Source: Cognatishimia maritima (GTDB lineage Bacteria; Pseudomonadota; Alphaproteobacteria; Rhodobacterales; Rhodobacteraceae). From it: 64,000 nt of DNA. Shown here one piece after another: positions 55,119 to 63,821 of the stretch; positions within the stretch are counted from its first letter, which is position 1; each line of letters opens with the position of its first letter. Location of the stretch: contig NZ_FQWM01000005.1 in assembly GCF_900129685.1 (NCBI RefSeq), positions 7,501-71,500 on the forward strand, given 5' to 3'. The notes below the pieces were generated by a model. The model was given only the letters and a program-made list of their open reading frames with translations. It was not told the DNA's origin and searched no databases. The translations under genes were made by a program, and so were the position numbers.

Positions 55119-57004
55119 TATGTCCGTCCGAACAGCCGCTCGATATCGGCCAGTTTGAGTTCCACATAGGTCGGTCGGCCATGGTTGCATTGACCGGAAT
55201 GGGGCGTGGCCTCCATCTCTCGCAGCAGTGCGTTCATTTCCTCTGCGCGCATACGTCGGCCAGAACGGATGGAGCCATGGCAAGCAACGCGGCTGACGAT
55301 GGCCTCAATCTTGGCCTGCACCAACATACTTTCGCCTTGGTCGTCCAACTCGTCAAGGATGTCCAAGATCAGCGCGCGCGCGTTGACCTCGCCCAGAATG
55401 GCAGGCGTTTCGCGCACGGCGATGGCGTCTCCGCCGAAAGCTTCGATGGTAAGGCCCATCTTCGCCAAGGCCTCTGCATGGGCTAGTAAACGTTCGCAAT
55501 CCCCAGACGACAGTTCCACGATGTCCGGGATCAACAGCGCCTGCGCCGCGACACCGTTTTCGGCCATCTGCCGTTTGAGCTTTTCATAAACCAAACGTTC
55601 ATGGGCGGCATGTTGATCGACGATCACCATGCCATCTGTTGTCTGAGCGATGATGTAATTCTCATGCACTTGGCCGCGTGCAGCCCCAAGCGGGTTTTGT
55701 TCCAACCCAACTTGAGTTTCGCTCTCGTCGACCCGCCCTGACACGGGCGTCTCCATCAGCGTCGCGCCGGGATCACCATCCCAAGTTGCAGGCGACTCCG
55801 CCAGACCCGGCGCCATCGATGACGGGGCCTGCCCGTGATAGGCCGCCATTCTTGCACCCAAAGAGGGTCGATCCATCTGATAAACCCGCGCAGGTCCGGT
55901 CGCCTCAGGACGCATCGCACCAAGCGTGGCGTTGGCGACTGTTGAAGACGCGCGATGACCTGCTTCGGCCAAAGCATGTTTCAACGCGGATACAATCAAA
56001 CCTCGGGCAAGGCCCGGATCACGGAACCGGACTTCGGATTTTGCAGGGTGCACGTTCACGTCCACCAATTGCGGGTCGCAATCAATGAACAGTGCTGCAG
56101 CCGGATGCCGATCGCGAGACAGAAAATCGAAATACGCCGCGCGCAGGGCCCCGACCAACAGCTTGTCCTTCACGGGGCGGCCATTCACAAACAGATACTG
56201 CGCTGTGCTTGAGCCGCGTGAATACGTCGGCAGGGCTGCATAACCGATCAGCTTTAAGCCCTCGCGCTCTGCATCAATCCGCAACGCGTTTTCGGCAAAC
56301 TCTGCGCCCAAAATGCGCGCGAGGCGACCGTGCAGGGCGTCGAACAGATCACCGCTTTCGGCATCGGCACGGAAGGTCACACGGCCTTCGCCGCCGCCGG
56401 TAACATCGCGCAGTGTGATCCCGACAAATGGCTCTGCCATGGCAAGCCGTTTGACAACATCGGTAATCGCTTGGGATTCCGCCCGGTCGCTGCGCATGAA
56501 CTTTAGGCGCGCAGGCGTGGCGTAAAACAGATCGCGCAGTTCAACGATAGTGCCCTGCCCCAGTGCGGCGGGTTTGACGGGACTGAGTTTGCCACCCGCA
56601 ACCGAGATAGAGGCTGCATCCGCCCCTTTCACCCGAGAGGTGATCGTCAACCGACCGACAGCGCCCAGAGACGGCAAAGCCTCTCCTCGGAAGCCGAATG
56701 TATGAATATCCAGAAGATCACTGCCGTCAATTTTTGAGGTCGCATGACGGCTTAAAGCGAGGGGCAATTGATCCGGCAGTATACCGCACCCATTGTCCGT
56801 CACGCGGATCAGCGTCTTGCCACCAGCGGCAATCGCGATCTCAACCCGCGTCGCGCCCGCATCAATCGCGTTTTCCACCAATTCCTTCACGGCGCTGGCT
56901 GGACGCTCAACAACCTCACCCGCAGCGATGCGGTTGATCGCCCCTTCGTCCAATTGACGAATAACAGGTAAATTTTCGCTTATTTTGCGGTCGTGATCTA
57001 GCAT
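55118..57004 (-). CDS. mutL: DNA mismatch repair protein MutL
   Basis: A 628-residue mismatch-repair coordinator. The GHKL ATPase domain is N-terminal (RIAAGEVVERPASAVKELVENA split in two, DNGCGI, FGFRGEALPS). The C-terminal domain has the endonuclease motif DQHAAHERLVYE (the DQHAx2Ex4E pattern) and CNHGRPT, so this MutL should nick DNA itself, unlike the E. coli protein, which uses MutH. The start at 57002-57004 fits family length but has a weak site; an ATG 19 codons upstream is less likely. rmuC overlaps its end. Confidence 0.96.
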   Translation of the reverse strand: MLDHDRKISENLPVIRQLDEGAINRIAAGEVVERPASAVKELVENAIDAGATRVEIAIAAGGKTLIRVTDNGCGILPDQLPLALSRHATSKIDGSDLLDIHTFGFRGEALPSLGAVGRLTITSRVKGADAASISVAGGKLSPVKPAALGQGTIVELRDLFYATPARLKFMRSDRAESQAITDVVKRLAMAEPFVGITLRDVTGGGEGRVTFRADAESGDLFDALHGRLARILGAEFAENALRIDAEREGLKLIGYAALPTYSRGSSTAQYLFVNGRPVKDKLLVGALRAAYFDFLSRDRHPAAALFIDCDPQLVDVNVHPAKSEVRFRDPGLARGLIVSALKHALAEAGHRASSTVANATLGAMRPEATGPARVYQMDRPSLGARMAAYHGQAPSSMAPGLAESPATWDGDPGATLMETPVSGRVDESETQVGLEQNPLGAARGQVHENYIIAQTTDGMVIVDQHAAHERLVYEKLKRQMAENGVAAQALLIPDIVELSSGDCERLLAHAEALAKMGLTIEAFGGDAIAVRETPAILGEVNARALILDILDELDDQGESMLVQAKIEAIVSRVACHGSIRSGRRMRAEEMNALLREMEATPHSGQCNHGRPTYVELKLADIERLFGRT

Positions 57005-57063
57005 ACCGCCAAATCTAGCACATTCAGCGCCGATTCTGCCACCGCAAAGCAGAAAGAACAAAA

Positions 57064-57095
57064 CAAGAAAAAAGGGCCGGGAAAACCCCCGACCC
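57064..57095 (-). terminator. Terminator after the alanine symporter gene
   Basis: Read leftward, GGGTCGGG and CCCGGCCC pair (one wobble) around GGTTTT, followed by TTTTTTCTTG. It separates the symporter transcript from mutL. Confidence 0.85.
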
Positions 57096-57118
57096 TCTCT
57101 CGATCAAGTGCAAGCAGC

Positions 57119-58675
57119 TTATTCAGCTGGTGTGCTGAATTTCTTGATCTCGCCAGACTTCAGGCGACCAAGGTAGCCTTCGAGTTCGCGTTTCACGATT
57201 GGCATCAGGAAGTAGAGGCCAATCACGTTCACAACCGCCATTGCGAAGATCGCAGCGTCGGAGAAGTCGATGACCGGACCCAGAGATGCAGAAGCACCGA
57301 TGACCACAAAGATGCAGAACAGTACCTTGAAGAACAGCTGGGAACCGTTGCTTTCGCCAAACAAGAAGGTCCATGCTTTCAGGCCGTAGTAGGACCAGGA
57401 AATCATGGTGGAGAAAGCAAACAGGATCACGGCCAGAGCCAAGATGTACTTGAAGAACGGCACCGCAGAAGAGAAGGCCGCAGATGTCAGAGCAACACCA
57501 CCGTTGCCGTCAACTGTTGCGATCGCAGAACCTGCTTCGTTCAGCATGTAGTTACCTGTCGCAGGATCGATCAGCAGCTGACCGGTGATGATGATCACCA
57601 AAGCCGTCATTGTACAGATCACAACGGTATCGATGAACGGTTCCAGAAGGGAAACGTAGCCCTCAGTGATTGGCTCTTTGGTGCGGACCGCAGAGTGCGC
57701 AATCGCCGCGGAACCAACGCCCGCTTCGTTCGAGAACGCAGCCCGTTTGAAGCCTTGGATCAGTGCACCAACCATACCGCCGGCAACACCGAGGCCTGTA
57801 AATGCGCCTTCAAAGATCTGACCAAATGCCCAGCCGATCTTGTCGAAGTTGATCAAGAGGATCACAACCGCAGTCACGACATACAAAACGCCCATGAACG
57901 GAACGACCTTTTCGGTCACTTTCGCAATGGATTTCAGGCCGCCAACGATTACAGCGAATACCACTGCAGCAAAGACGACACCGGTGATCACACCAGGGAA
58001 GTCGCCAACAACGTTGGTGATCTGCGCGTGCGCTTGGTTCGCTTGGAACATGTTGCCGCCGCCGAATGCGCCAAGGATACAGAAGATCGAGAACAGAACC
58101 GCCAGGATCTTACCACCTGGGATGCCGCGCTCTGCGAAACCTTTGGTGATGTAGTACATTGGGCCACCAGAAACGGTGCCGTCTGGGTACTCGTTCCGGT
58201 ACTTCACACCAAGCGTACATTCGGTGAACTTGGATGCCATCCCCATCAGACCCGCGAGGATCATCCAGAAGGTTGCACCCGGGCCGCCGATGCCAACCGC
58301 AACAGCCACACCGGCAATGTTACCAAGGCCGACGGTGCCCGATAGCGCGGTCGCAAGCGCTTGGAAGTGGCTTACCTCACCTGCGTCGTTTGGATCGGAA
58401 TAGTCGCCTTTGACCAAGGAGATCGCGTGGCCGAAACCTTTCAGCTGAATGAACGCGAAGTAGAGTGTGAATACAGTCGCCGCAACGACCAGCCATGCCA
58501 CGATCCATGGGAAGGATGTGCCCGGAAATGGAGAGAAGATAAAGCCAACGAACCAGCCAGTGGAGTTGGCAAATACTTCGTTAATCTTCTGGTCAATCCC
58601 CTGCGCTGCCGCTGGCATGGCTGCCAGAGAGAGCGCTGTCGCAGCAGCCGCTGCGCGCGTGTAGATGGATGTCAT
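57119..58675 (-). CDS. Sodium:alanine symporter family protein (AGCS)
   Basis: A 518-residue secondary transporter importing alanine or glycine with sodium. The AGCS signature is present (GTVGLGNIAGVAVA, GGPGATFWMILAGLMGMASKF, GGPMYYI, FSNEAGVGSAAIAHS). An unusual point is the N-terminal signal-peptide-like segment (residues 1-26, ending MPAAAQG) before the first transporter helix. AGGGAC precedes the ATG at 58673-58675. It follows the UspA gene by 23 bases in one operon, divergent from an Lrp-type regulator that probably controls it in response to an amino acid. Confidence 0.95.
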   Translation of the reverse strand: MTSIYTRAAAAATALSLAAMPAAAQGIDQKINEVFANSTGWFVGFIFSPFPGTSFPWIVAWLVVAATVFTLYFAFIQLKGFGHAISLVKGDYSDPNDAGEVSHFQALATALSGTVGLGNIAGVAVAVGIGGPGATFWMILAGLMGMASKFTECTLGVKYRNEYPDGTVSGGPMYYITKGFAERGIPGGKILAVLFSIFCILGAFGGGNMFQANQAHAQITNVVGDFPGVITGVVFAAVVFAVIVGGLKSIAKVTEKVVPFMGVLYVVTAVVILLINFDKIGWAFGQIFEGAFTGLGVAGGMVGALIQGFKRAAFSNEAGVGSAAIAHSAVRTKEPITEGYVSLLEPFIDTVVICTMTALVIIITGQLLIDPATGNYMLNEAGSAIATVDGNGGVALTSAAFSSAVPFFKYILALAVILFAFSTMISWSYYGLKAWTFLFGESNGSQLFFKVLFCIFVVIGASASLGPVIDFSDAAIFAMAVVNVIGLYFLMPIVKRELEGYLGRLKSGEIKKFSTPAE

Positions 58676-58698
58676 AGTGTTTGTCCCTGTTTTATGCT

Positions 58699-59133
58699 TT
58701 ATGGCACGATCGTGCACGGTACAGGCGATGTCTGTACCAACGAGCCCGCAACCGACCCGAAAACACGGCTGCCGATGCTGCTGTGCCCATTACGGCCAAT
58801 AACGATTTGCGTGGCGTTGTTTGCCGCGGCAACGTCGCCCAGCGTATCCGCGATGTGACCGTATTTGATGACGGTTTGAATCGCGACACCGCTGTCACCC
58901 AGCCCATCAAGGACAGGTTTCATTACAGCAGTCTCTGCGCGCTCAAGCTCTTCGGTGCGGCGCTTATGGCGCTCTTCCAGCTCGTTCGGTGTCAAGAAAG
59001 AGTAAGGTGACCATTCCAGAACGTGAATGAGTACAACTGAACCCCCTTGCGCCTTAGCGCGCCCGATTGCGAACTCAAGCGCGCGCTTGGCCGCATCGCT
59101 ACCGTCAAAGCCGACGGCGAATTTTTCGGACAT
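58699..59133 (-). CDS. Universal stress protein (UspA family)
   Basis: A 144-residue UspA-fold protein. The N-terminal VGFDGSDAAKRALEFA and the C-terminal ATP-binding pattern VIGRNGHSSIGSRVFGSVAGS (in shorter pieces, G-x2-G-x9-GS) suggest nucleotide binding. Proteins of this sort next to a transporter often adjust its activity. AAGGGAG precedes the ATG, and TATAAT lies a short way upstream. It is the first gene of the symporter operon. Confidence 0.92.
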   Translation of the reverse strand: MSEKFAVGFDGSDAAKRALEFAIGRAKAQGGSVVLIHVLEWSPYSFLTPNELEERHKRRTEELERAETAVMKPVLDGLGDSGVAIQTVIKYGHIADTLGDVAAANNATQIVIGRNGHSSIGSRVFGSVAGSLVQTSPVPCTIVP

Positions 59134-59197
59134 AGTGTCACTCCCTTATTATTATAGGACGCCAGCTTGGCGCGTGCGCAGTGTACCTGTCAACAAA

Positions 59198-59251
59198 TTG
59201 CAAAAAATCTTTAAGTTTGCACAATATTCGAAAAAATTCGAAACTGAGCCG
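59198..59251 (+). promoter_or_regulatory. Candidate Lrp promoter with phased CGAA sites
   Basis: TTGCAA (59198-59203), an 18-base spacer and CAATAT (59222-59227) make a moderate promoter. CGAA appears at 59229, 59239 and 59250, about one helical turn apart, as expected for a wrapped Lrp-family operator. The reading is tentative. Confidence 0.4.
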
Positions 59252-59282
59252 AAATTTGATACAAATCTCGGGAAAAATTCCA

Positions 59283-59750
59283 ATGGATAGAATAGACCTT
59301 CAAATCCTTTCCATTCTTCAGAAAAATAGCCAAATTTCGATGTCGCGACTTTCAGAGCGTGTCGGTTTGTCCTTATCCGCGTGCCATCGGCGCGTGAAAA
59401 TCTTGGAGGCTGATGGGAAAATTTCCCATTATTCTGCGCAAGTTGATCGAGAAGCGGTGGGTCTACACATCCAAGTCTTTATCGAAGTGAAGCTAAAGTC
59501 TCATGGTCGCGAGGACTTCGATGCCTTCGAGGAAGCAATTTCGCGAATCGATGATGTTTTGGAATGTCATGTCATAACCGGGGAATTCGACTACCTGATT
59601 CGCGTCGCGGCCCCGAATGCCAGCAGCTATGAGAGCGTTCTCATGGACCGACTCGCCAAAATCCCGGCGATTCTGCACACGAAGACAATGCTGAGTCTGC
59701 GCACCGCCAAAGATTTTCGCGGCTATAACCTGGCAGGCCTTGGCAGTTAA
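59283..59750 (+). CDS. Lrp/AsnC-family transcriptional regulator
   Basis: A 155-residue feast/famine regulator. The N-terminal HTH is in MDRIDLQILSILQKN and LSERVGLSLSACHRRVKIL; the C-terminal RAM domain has the ligand-binding GEFDYLIRV segment. GGGAAA precedes the ATG at 59283. It is divergent from the UspA/symporter operon, the expected target. Its stop codon shares the TTAA palindrome with the stop of the convergent permease gene. Confidence 0.93.
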   Translation: MDRIDLQILSILQKNSQISMSRLSERVGLSLSACHRRVKILEADGKISHYSAQVDREAVGLHIQVFIEVKLKSHGREDFDAFEEAISRIDDVLECHVITGEFDYLIRVAAPNASSYESVLMDRLAKIPAILHTKTMLSLRTAKDFRGYNLAGLGS

Positions 59751-60673
59751 TGTGCTGGCGCTCCGCTGCGGTGCCGACAAGGGCCTGCGATGGCCGCCAG
59801 CGCAAGCAAAAGCCCAGAGATCGTCGCGATCATCCCGGCTGCGCTTACCGCGTGATTGGCTCCAAGCCAAAGCGGCCCGTACCCAGCGAGGACATAGCCA
59901 AGAATTGCGCTGAGCATCGCGAACACCACGGACCAGCCGATTTGTTTACCCAATTGGTTCGTCATCATGCGCGCCGCTGCGGGCGGGCAAATAAACATCG
60001 CAATCACGATAATCGAGCCAACCGCATCAAAGGCAGCAACCGCCGCAACGGCAGCCACCACCACCAACGACAGTCCGATCAATCCGGTGCGCATGCCCAA
60101 AGCCTCTGCAAAGCCCGGGTCGAAAGTTGACACTTTCAAAGGTCTCCAGAAAAGGCCGATGAATAGGCAGACGCCGATCAAGGTCATAAATATCCGCAGC
60201 AACTCGTCAGGCAGCCCGGCAAGTGCCGAAGCGTCCAGCAGGCTCTCCCAACCAATGGCATCAAGCCAGATGAGGCTTTCAAGATTGCCATAAAGCGCAT
60301 GTTCCACGTCAAGGTGAACGCTGGATGTGTCCGTCTGCTCAAGCAAAAGAACACCACCGGCGAACATCGCTGTGAAGGTCACGCCCATCGCTGCGCCGGG
60401 TTCAATTTTGCCAAGGCGTCTGATTGCCTCGATCAGACCCACCGCGACCAAAGATGCCAAGGCCGCCCCGATCATCATCGGCCAGGCGCTGACCACGCCT
60501 GTGACAAGAAAGGCAACGACAATCCCCGGCAGCACCACGTGGCTGATCGCGTCGCCGATCAAGGCTTGTCGTCGCAGCACAAGGAAGTTCCCCGGCAAGG
60601 CGCAGGCAATTGCCGAAAACACACCAATCAGCAAAGGCGTCAGGCTTAGGGGGACAAACTCTGCTCCGCTCAT
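59747..60673 (-). CDS. Metal ABC transporter permease (MntC/SitD type)
   Basis: A 308-residue permease of the ABC-3 family with about eight to nine hydrophobic helices. Family motifs are FLVLRRQALIGDAISHVVLPG near the N-terminus (in two parts) and AMFICPPAAARMM in the second half. It lies last in the four-gene metal importer operon and its ATG overlaps the upstream permease stop as ATGA. The C-terminus ends shortly after the last helix with PCRHRSGAPAH. Its partner permease carries an extra domain that this one lacks. Confidence 0.93.
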   Translation of the reverse strand: MSGAEFVPLSLTPLLIGVFSAIACALPGNFLVLRRQALIGDAISHVVLPGIVVAFLVTGVVSAWPMMIGAALASLVAVGLIEAIRRLGKIEPGAAMGVTFTAMFAGGVLLLEQTDTSSVHLDVEHALYGNLESLIWLDAIGWESLLDASALAGLPDELLRIFMTLIGVCLFIGLFWRPLKVSTFDPGFAEALGMRTGLIGLSLVVVAAVAAVAAFDAVGSIIVIAMFICPPAAARMMTNQLGKQIGWSVVFAMLSAILGYVLAGYGPLWLGANHAVSAAGMIATISGLLLALAAIAGPCRHRSGAPAH

Positions 60674-61875
60674 ACCGGCACCCCCTGAGGTCCGCCCAAT
60701 TTTATGTCGATCTCGGCGATCTGGTCTGCGGTCAGCACGGTTTCGAGGTCGCGCAAGCCATCATATAGCGCCGCTGCGCCCTCCATCGCTTGATCGGCGC
60801 GCACGAGTTCCCAGCGCTTTTCGTCGCGCAATGCCTTGGCAGCACGTGCTTTGCCGCGGTCGGTTGCGACCCCATCTGCCTGCACGAGCCCCGCAGATTT
60901 CAAAAGGCGCAACGTGTAGCCCTCGTAGATCGGCTGTGCCTGCGCCAGCGCCAGCAATCCCTGCCGCATGTGCACGCGTCGTTGAAACCGCCGGTGCCGC
61001 AAGACTGCCGCCAGAACGCCACGTCCGGGCGCGAACAGCAAAGACGCCGCAAAGAACGCGAAGCTGACCAAAACGATAATCGGCCCGGTCGGCAAGGCAG
61101 GTGCAGAGGCAGAAAAAGCAGCGCCAATATAGGCCGCAGCTCCGCCCAAAACCCCTGACAATATGACGACATGATCCGTGCGGTCGCTCCAGAACCGGGC
61201 GGTGACAGGGGGGATGATCAACATCGCCACAATCAGGATCAAACCGACAATTTTCAGGCCGACAACCGTCACAGCCATAACAAGCGCCATGATCGCCAGA
61301 TCAATCCGGTCTACATTCACGCCGCGCGCCGCCGCATATTCGGGGTCAAAAGCAACCAAGGTCATCGGTCGACGCATCGCCACCACAAGCAACAACGTGA
61401 GCGTGCCGCCCACTGCGATAATGATTGCATCATTCCACAGCATGCCAGCGGTAGAGCCGAGCAAAAAGCTTTCCAGCCCCGCCTGCCGCCCTGCGCTGAG
61501 GTTTTGGATGATGGTCAAAAGCACAATGCCAAAGCCAAAAAACACCGAAAGCACCGCGCCTATGGCCGCATCCTCGGCCAGCCGGGTGTATTTGGTCAGC
61601 CAGCCGATGCACAGCAGACCAAAACCTGCAGAAGCCGCAGACCCCAGCAGCAAACCGATCAAGCTGCGCCCGTCGCCTCCTAAAGCAACCATCAGCATAA
61701 AGGCGATGCCGACGCCCGGTAGGGTGGCATGGCTGATCGCATCGCTGACCAATGCGCGTTTACGCAGAAAGAGGAAGGTGCCTGTCACACCGGCAGCAAT
61801 ACCCAGTGCCATCGCACCCAGCGTGACCAGCGTCGCATTGTAGCCAAGTTGTAGGGTCAGGGCCTCAAGCCACAT
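60670..61875 (-). CDS. Metal ABC transporter permease with C-terminal DtxR-like domain
   Basis: A 401-residue protein. Residues about 1-275 are an ABC-3 permease (FLFLRKRALVSDAISHATLPG in two parts, VAMLIIPPVTARFW). Residues about 285-401 are hydrophilic and resemble the winged-helix end and dimerisation part of DtxR/MntR regulators: LRLLKSAGLVQADG, TDRGKARAAKALRDEKRWE, and IDIKLGGPQGVPV, the last like the LGxPxxxPHGxPIP end of that family. The fused part might sense metal and gate transport. Its ATG lies one base after the ATPase gene stop, and its stop overlaps the next permease. Confidence 0.88.
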   Translation of the reverse strand: MWLEALTLQLGYNATLVTLGAMALGIAAGVTGTFLFLRKRALVSDAISHATLPGVGIAFMLMVALGGDGRSLIGLLLGSAASAGFGLLCIGWLTKYTRLAEDAAIGAVLSVFFGFGIVLLTIIQNLSAGRQAGLESFLLGSTAGMLWNDAIIIAVGGTLTLLLVVAMRRPMTLVAFDPEYAAARGVNVDRIDLAIMALVMAVTVVGLKIVGLILIVAMLIIPPVTARFWSDRTDHVVILSGVLGGAAAYIGAAFSASAPALPTGPIIVLVSFAFFAASLLFAPGRGVLAAVLRHRRFQRRVHMRQGLLALAQAQPIYEGYTLRLLKSAGLVQADGVATDRGKARAAKALRDEKRWELVRADQAMEGAAALYDGLRDLETVLTADQIAEIDIKLGGPQGVPV

Positions 61876-61876
61876 A

Positions 61877-62680
61877 TCAGCCCGCCGCGAGGTCCAGCTG
61901 ATCAATCTGTGCTGTGGCCAGCCGACCGCCGTAAGCCGCTATCAGGTTGCCAGACGTAAAGGCCTCTGACACCGGACCCTCAGCCACTTTGCGCGTGTTT
62001 ATCAGGAATACGTGGTCGAAATATTCTGTCACCGTTGCAAGATCATGGTGCACGGCAACTACGGTTTTGCCCTCGTCGATCAGAGATTTCAGAACCGAGA
62101 TAATCGCTTTCTCTGTCGCGGCATCGACACCTGCAAAAGGTTCGTCCAGCAGATAGAGGTCTGCGCCCTGCGCTAGGGCGCGGGCCAGAAAAACACGTTG
62201 CTGTTGCCCGCCAGACAGCTGACCGATCTGACGATCCGCAAAGTCAGCCATGCCAACGCGGTCCAGACAATCCGTCGCCTTATCGATGTGATGTGCCCTT
62301 ACGCGGCGCAACAGGCCCAACTCGCGGTAAAGTCCCATCATCACAACGTCGAGCACACGGGTCGGAAAATCCCAATCTACGCTGGCGCGCTGCGGCACAT
62401 AGGCGATCCGGGCGCGCTGCGTTTTGAGCGACGCGCCAAAAACCGTCGCTTGCCCGGCAAGCGGTTTAATCACGCCAAGCGCGGCTTTCAACAATGTAGA
62501 TTTGCCAGCTCCGTTCGGCCCGATGATGGCTGTCATCGCGCCTTCGGCCACAGTCATATCCACCGAAAAGACGGCAGGTTTTTCGCCATAGGACACGGTC
62601 ATGCCACGAATGGCCAATGGGCTTTCCGCAATCAGATCGACCGCCGCGATCCCCTGTTCTGTAGCCAATGCCACTGTCAT
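61877..62680 (-). CDS. Metal ABC transporter ATP-binding protein
   Basis: A 267-residue ATPase powering the metal importer. Walker A is GPNGAGKSTLLK, signature LSGGQQQRVFLARA, Walker B LYLLDEPFAGVD and the H-loop VVAVHHDL. The YVPQRASVDWDFP segment is common in manganese/zinc/iron importers of the Mnt/Sit/Tro type. The start at 62678-62680 follows GGAGG. It lies second in the operon, 22 bases after the binding-protein gene. Confidence 0.95.
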   Translation of the reverse strand: MTVALATEQGIAAVDLIAESPLAIRGMTVSYGEKPAVFSVDMTVAEGAMTAIIGPNGAGKSTLLKAALGVIKPLAGQATVFGASLKTQRARIAYVPQRASVDWDFPTRVLDVVMMGLYRELGLLRRVRAHHIDKATDCLDRVGMADFADRQIGQLSGGQQQRVFLARALAQGADLYLLDEPFAGVDAATEKAIISVLKSLIDEGKTVVAVHHDLATVTEYFDHVFLINTRKVAEGPVSEAFTSGNLIAAYGGRLATAQIDQLDLAAG

Positions 62681-62702
62681 GCTGATGCCTCCGCCCCTAA
62701 GG

Positions 62703-63656
62703 TCAAGATCCTGCGCTGAGTTTGTCTTGCATCCCGCGCGTTGGGACGTTGCCGCCCAAAGCGGACGCGATAGTTGTGATATTGTGATCAATCATGCCAA
62801 CGTAGGTGCCTTCATAAGTGCCCTCGATGCCCATGGCGTCACTAAAGAGCTCTCCGCCAATTTTGACGTCATGCCCCTTGGCCGCAGCCCCTTCGATCAA
62901 TGCGCGAATGCTGCGATCTGACACCGAGCTTTCGACAAACACGGCGGCCACTTTGCGTTCGACAAGCATGTCCACCAACTCACTGATGCGATTCAGACCT
63001 GCCTCTGATTGGGTGGAGATGCCTTGAATGCCCAGCACCTCGAACCCGTAAGCCGTACCGAAATAGCCGAACGCATCATGTGCGGTCAGCAACACACGCG
63101 CCTCTTCTGGCACTGTCACCATTGCGGTCTGCGCGTATTCGGACAATCTGGAAATCTCTTCCAAATGCGCAGCGGCATTGGCCTCAAAAATCGCAGCGTC
63201 TTCGGGGCGCGTTTCGATCAGTGTATCACGCACTTCGGTCACCACTTGCGCCCAAAGCTCTGGGTCCATCCAGACGTGCGGATCAAACTTGTCCGCATAA
63301 TCGTCATGGCCTTTCAGGACCTCTTTCGGAAGCCCCTCTGCCACCGCGATGACACGCCGTTTGCCTTCGAGGTCATGGAAGAAATCCTCCATCTGCGCTT
63401 CAAGGTAGAGCCCGTGCCACAAAACCAGATCAGCGCGAGTCATCGCGACGATATCTGTGCGGGTTTGGCGATAGGCATGCGGGTCAACGCCCGGCCCCAT
63501 CAGCCCACGCACATCCACAAGATCACCACCGACCTGACGCACGGCATCGGCAATCATACCGGTCGTGGCCACCACGCTCAGCTTTTCAGCAGCATATACG
63601 GGCGCTGCGACGATGGCTGCAGCTACGGTCATGAACAGACGACGAGAGAATCGCAT
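62703..63656 (-). CDS. TroA-type metal-binding periplasmic protein
   Basis: A 317-residue cluster A-I binding protein with a signal peptide ending near VYAAEK. The metal ligands can be placed as His in GVDPHAYRQ, His in FDPHVWMDP, His in TAHDAFGYFG and Asp in LFSDAMG, the three-His/one-Asp set of TroA. The His-rich loop typical of ZnuA is missing, so manganese, iron or zinc are all possible, with manganese favoured by operon type. AAGGAAA precedes the ATG. Two copies of a dyad sit on its promoter. Confidence 0.92.
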   Translation of the reverse strand: MRFSRRLFMTVAAAIVAAPVYAAEKLSVVATTGMIADAVRQVGGDLVDVRGLMGPGVDPHAYRQTRTDIVAMTRADLVLWHGLYLEAQMEDFFHDLEGKRRVIAVAEGLPKEVLKGHDDYADKFDPHVWMDPELWAQVVTEVRDTLIETRPEDAAIFEANAAAHLEEISRLSEYAQTAMVTVPEEARVLLTAHDAFGYFGTAYGFEVLGIQGISTQSEAGLNRISELVDMLVERKVAAVFVESSVSDRSIRALIEGAAAKGHDVKIGGELFSDAMGIEGTYEGTYVGMIDHNITTIASALGGNVPTRGMQDKLSAGS

Positions 63657-63682
63657 TTCGGGTTTCCTTCTTCTTGCAACTG

Positions 63683-63733
63683 AATATGAGAATTATTCGC
63701 AACAAAGTCAACGCAATTGAGAATTATTCGCAA
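63683..63733 (-). promoter_or_regulatory. Metal importer promoter with duplicated operator
   Basis: Leftward TTGACT (63706-63711), a 17-base spacer and CATATT (63683-63688). TGAGAATTATTCGCAA occurs at 63687-63702, filling most of the spacer, and again identically at 63718-63733, 31 bases away (three helical turns). The GAAT-T-ATTC core is a dyad of the kind bound by Fur-superfamily regulators (Mur, Irr, Zur). Confidence 0.75.
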
Positions 63734-63821
63734 TAAGATTTGACCAAATGGACAAAAACATGACGTAACTTCGCCGACTGTCCCTTGAAATGGCGGGGTT
63801 TGCATGAATAATTGGGGGTAA

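Noticed and set aside
59134-59197. A standard promoter for the UspA-symporter operon built from TTGACA and TATAAT
   Set aside because: Both hexamers are present on the minus strand but 31 bases apart, too far for one sigma-70 promoter; TATAAT may work with a poor -35 element.
62703-63656. Zinc-specific ZnuA
   Set aside because: The His-rich loop of ZnuA is missing and the ligand set resembles TroA, so metal specificity is left open.
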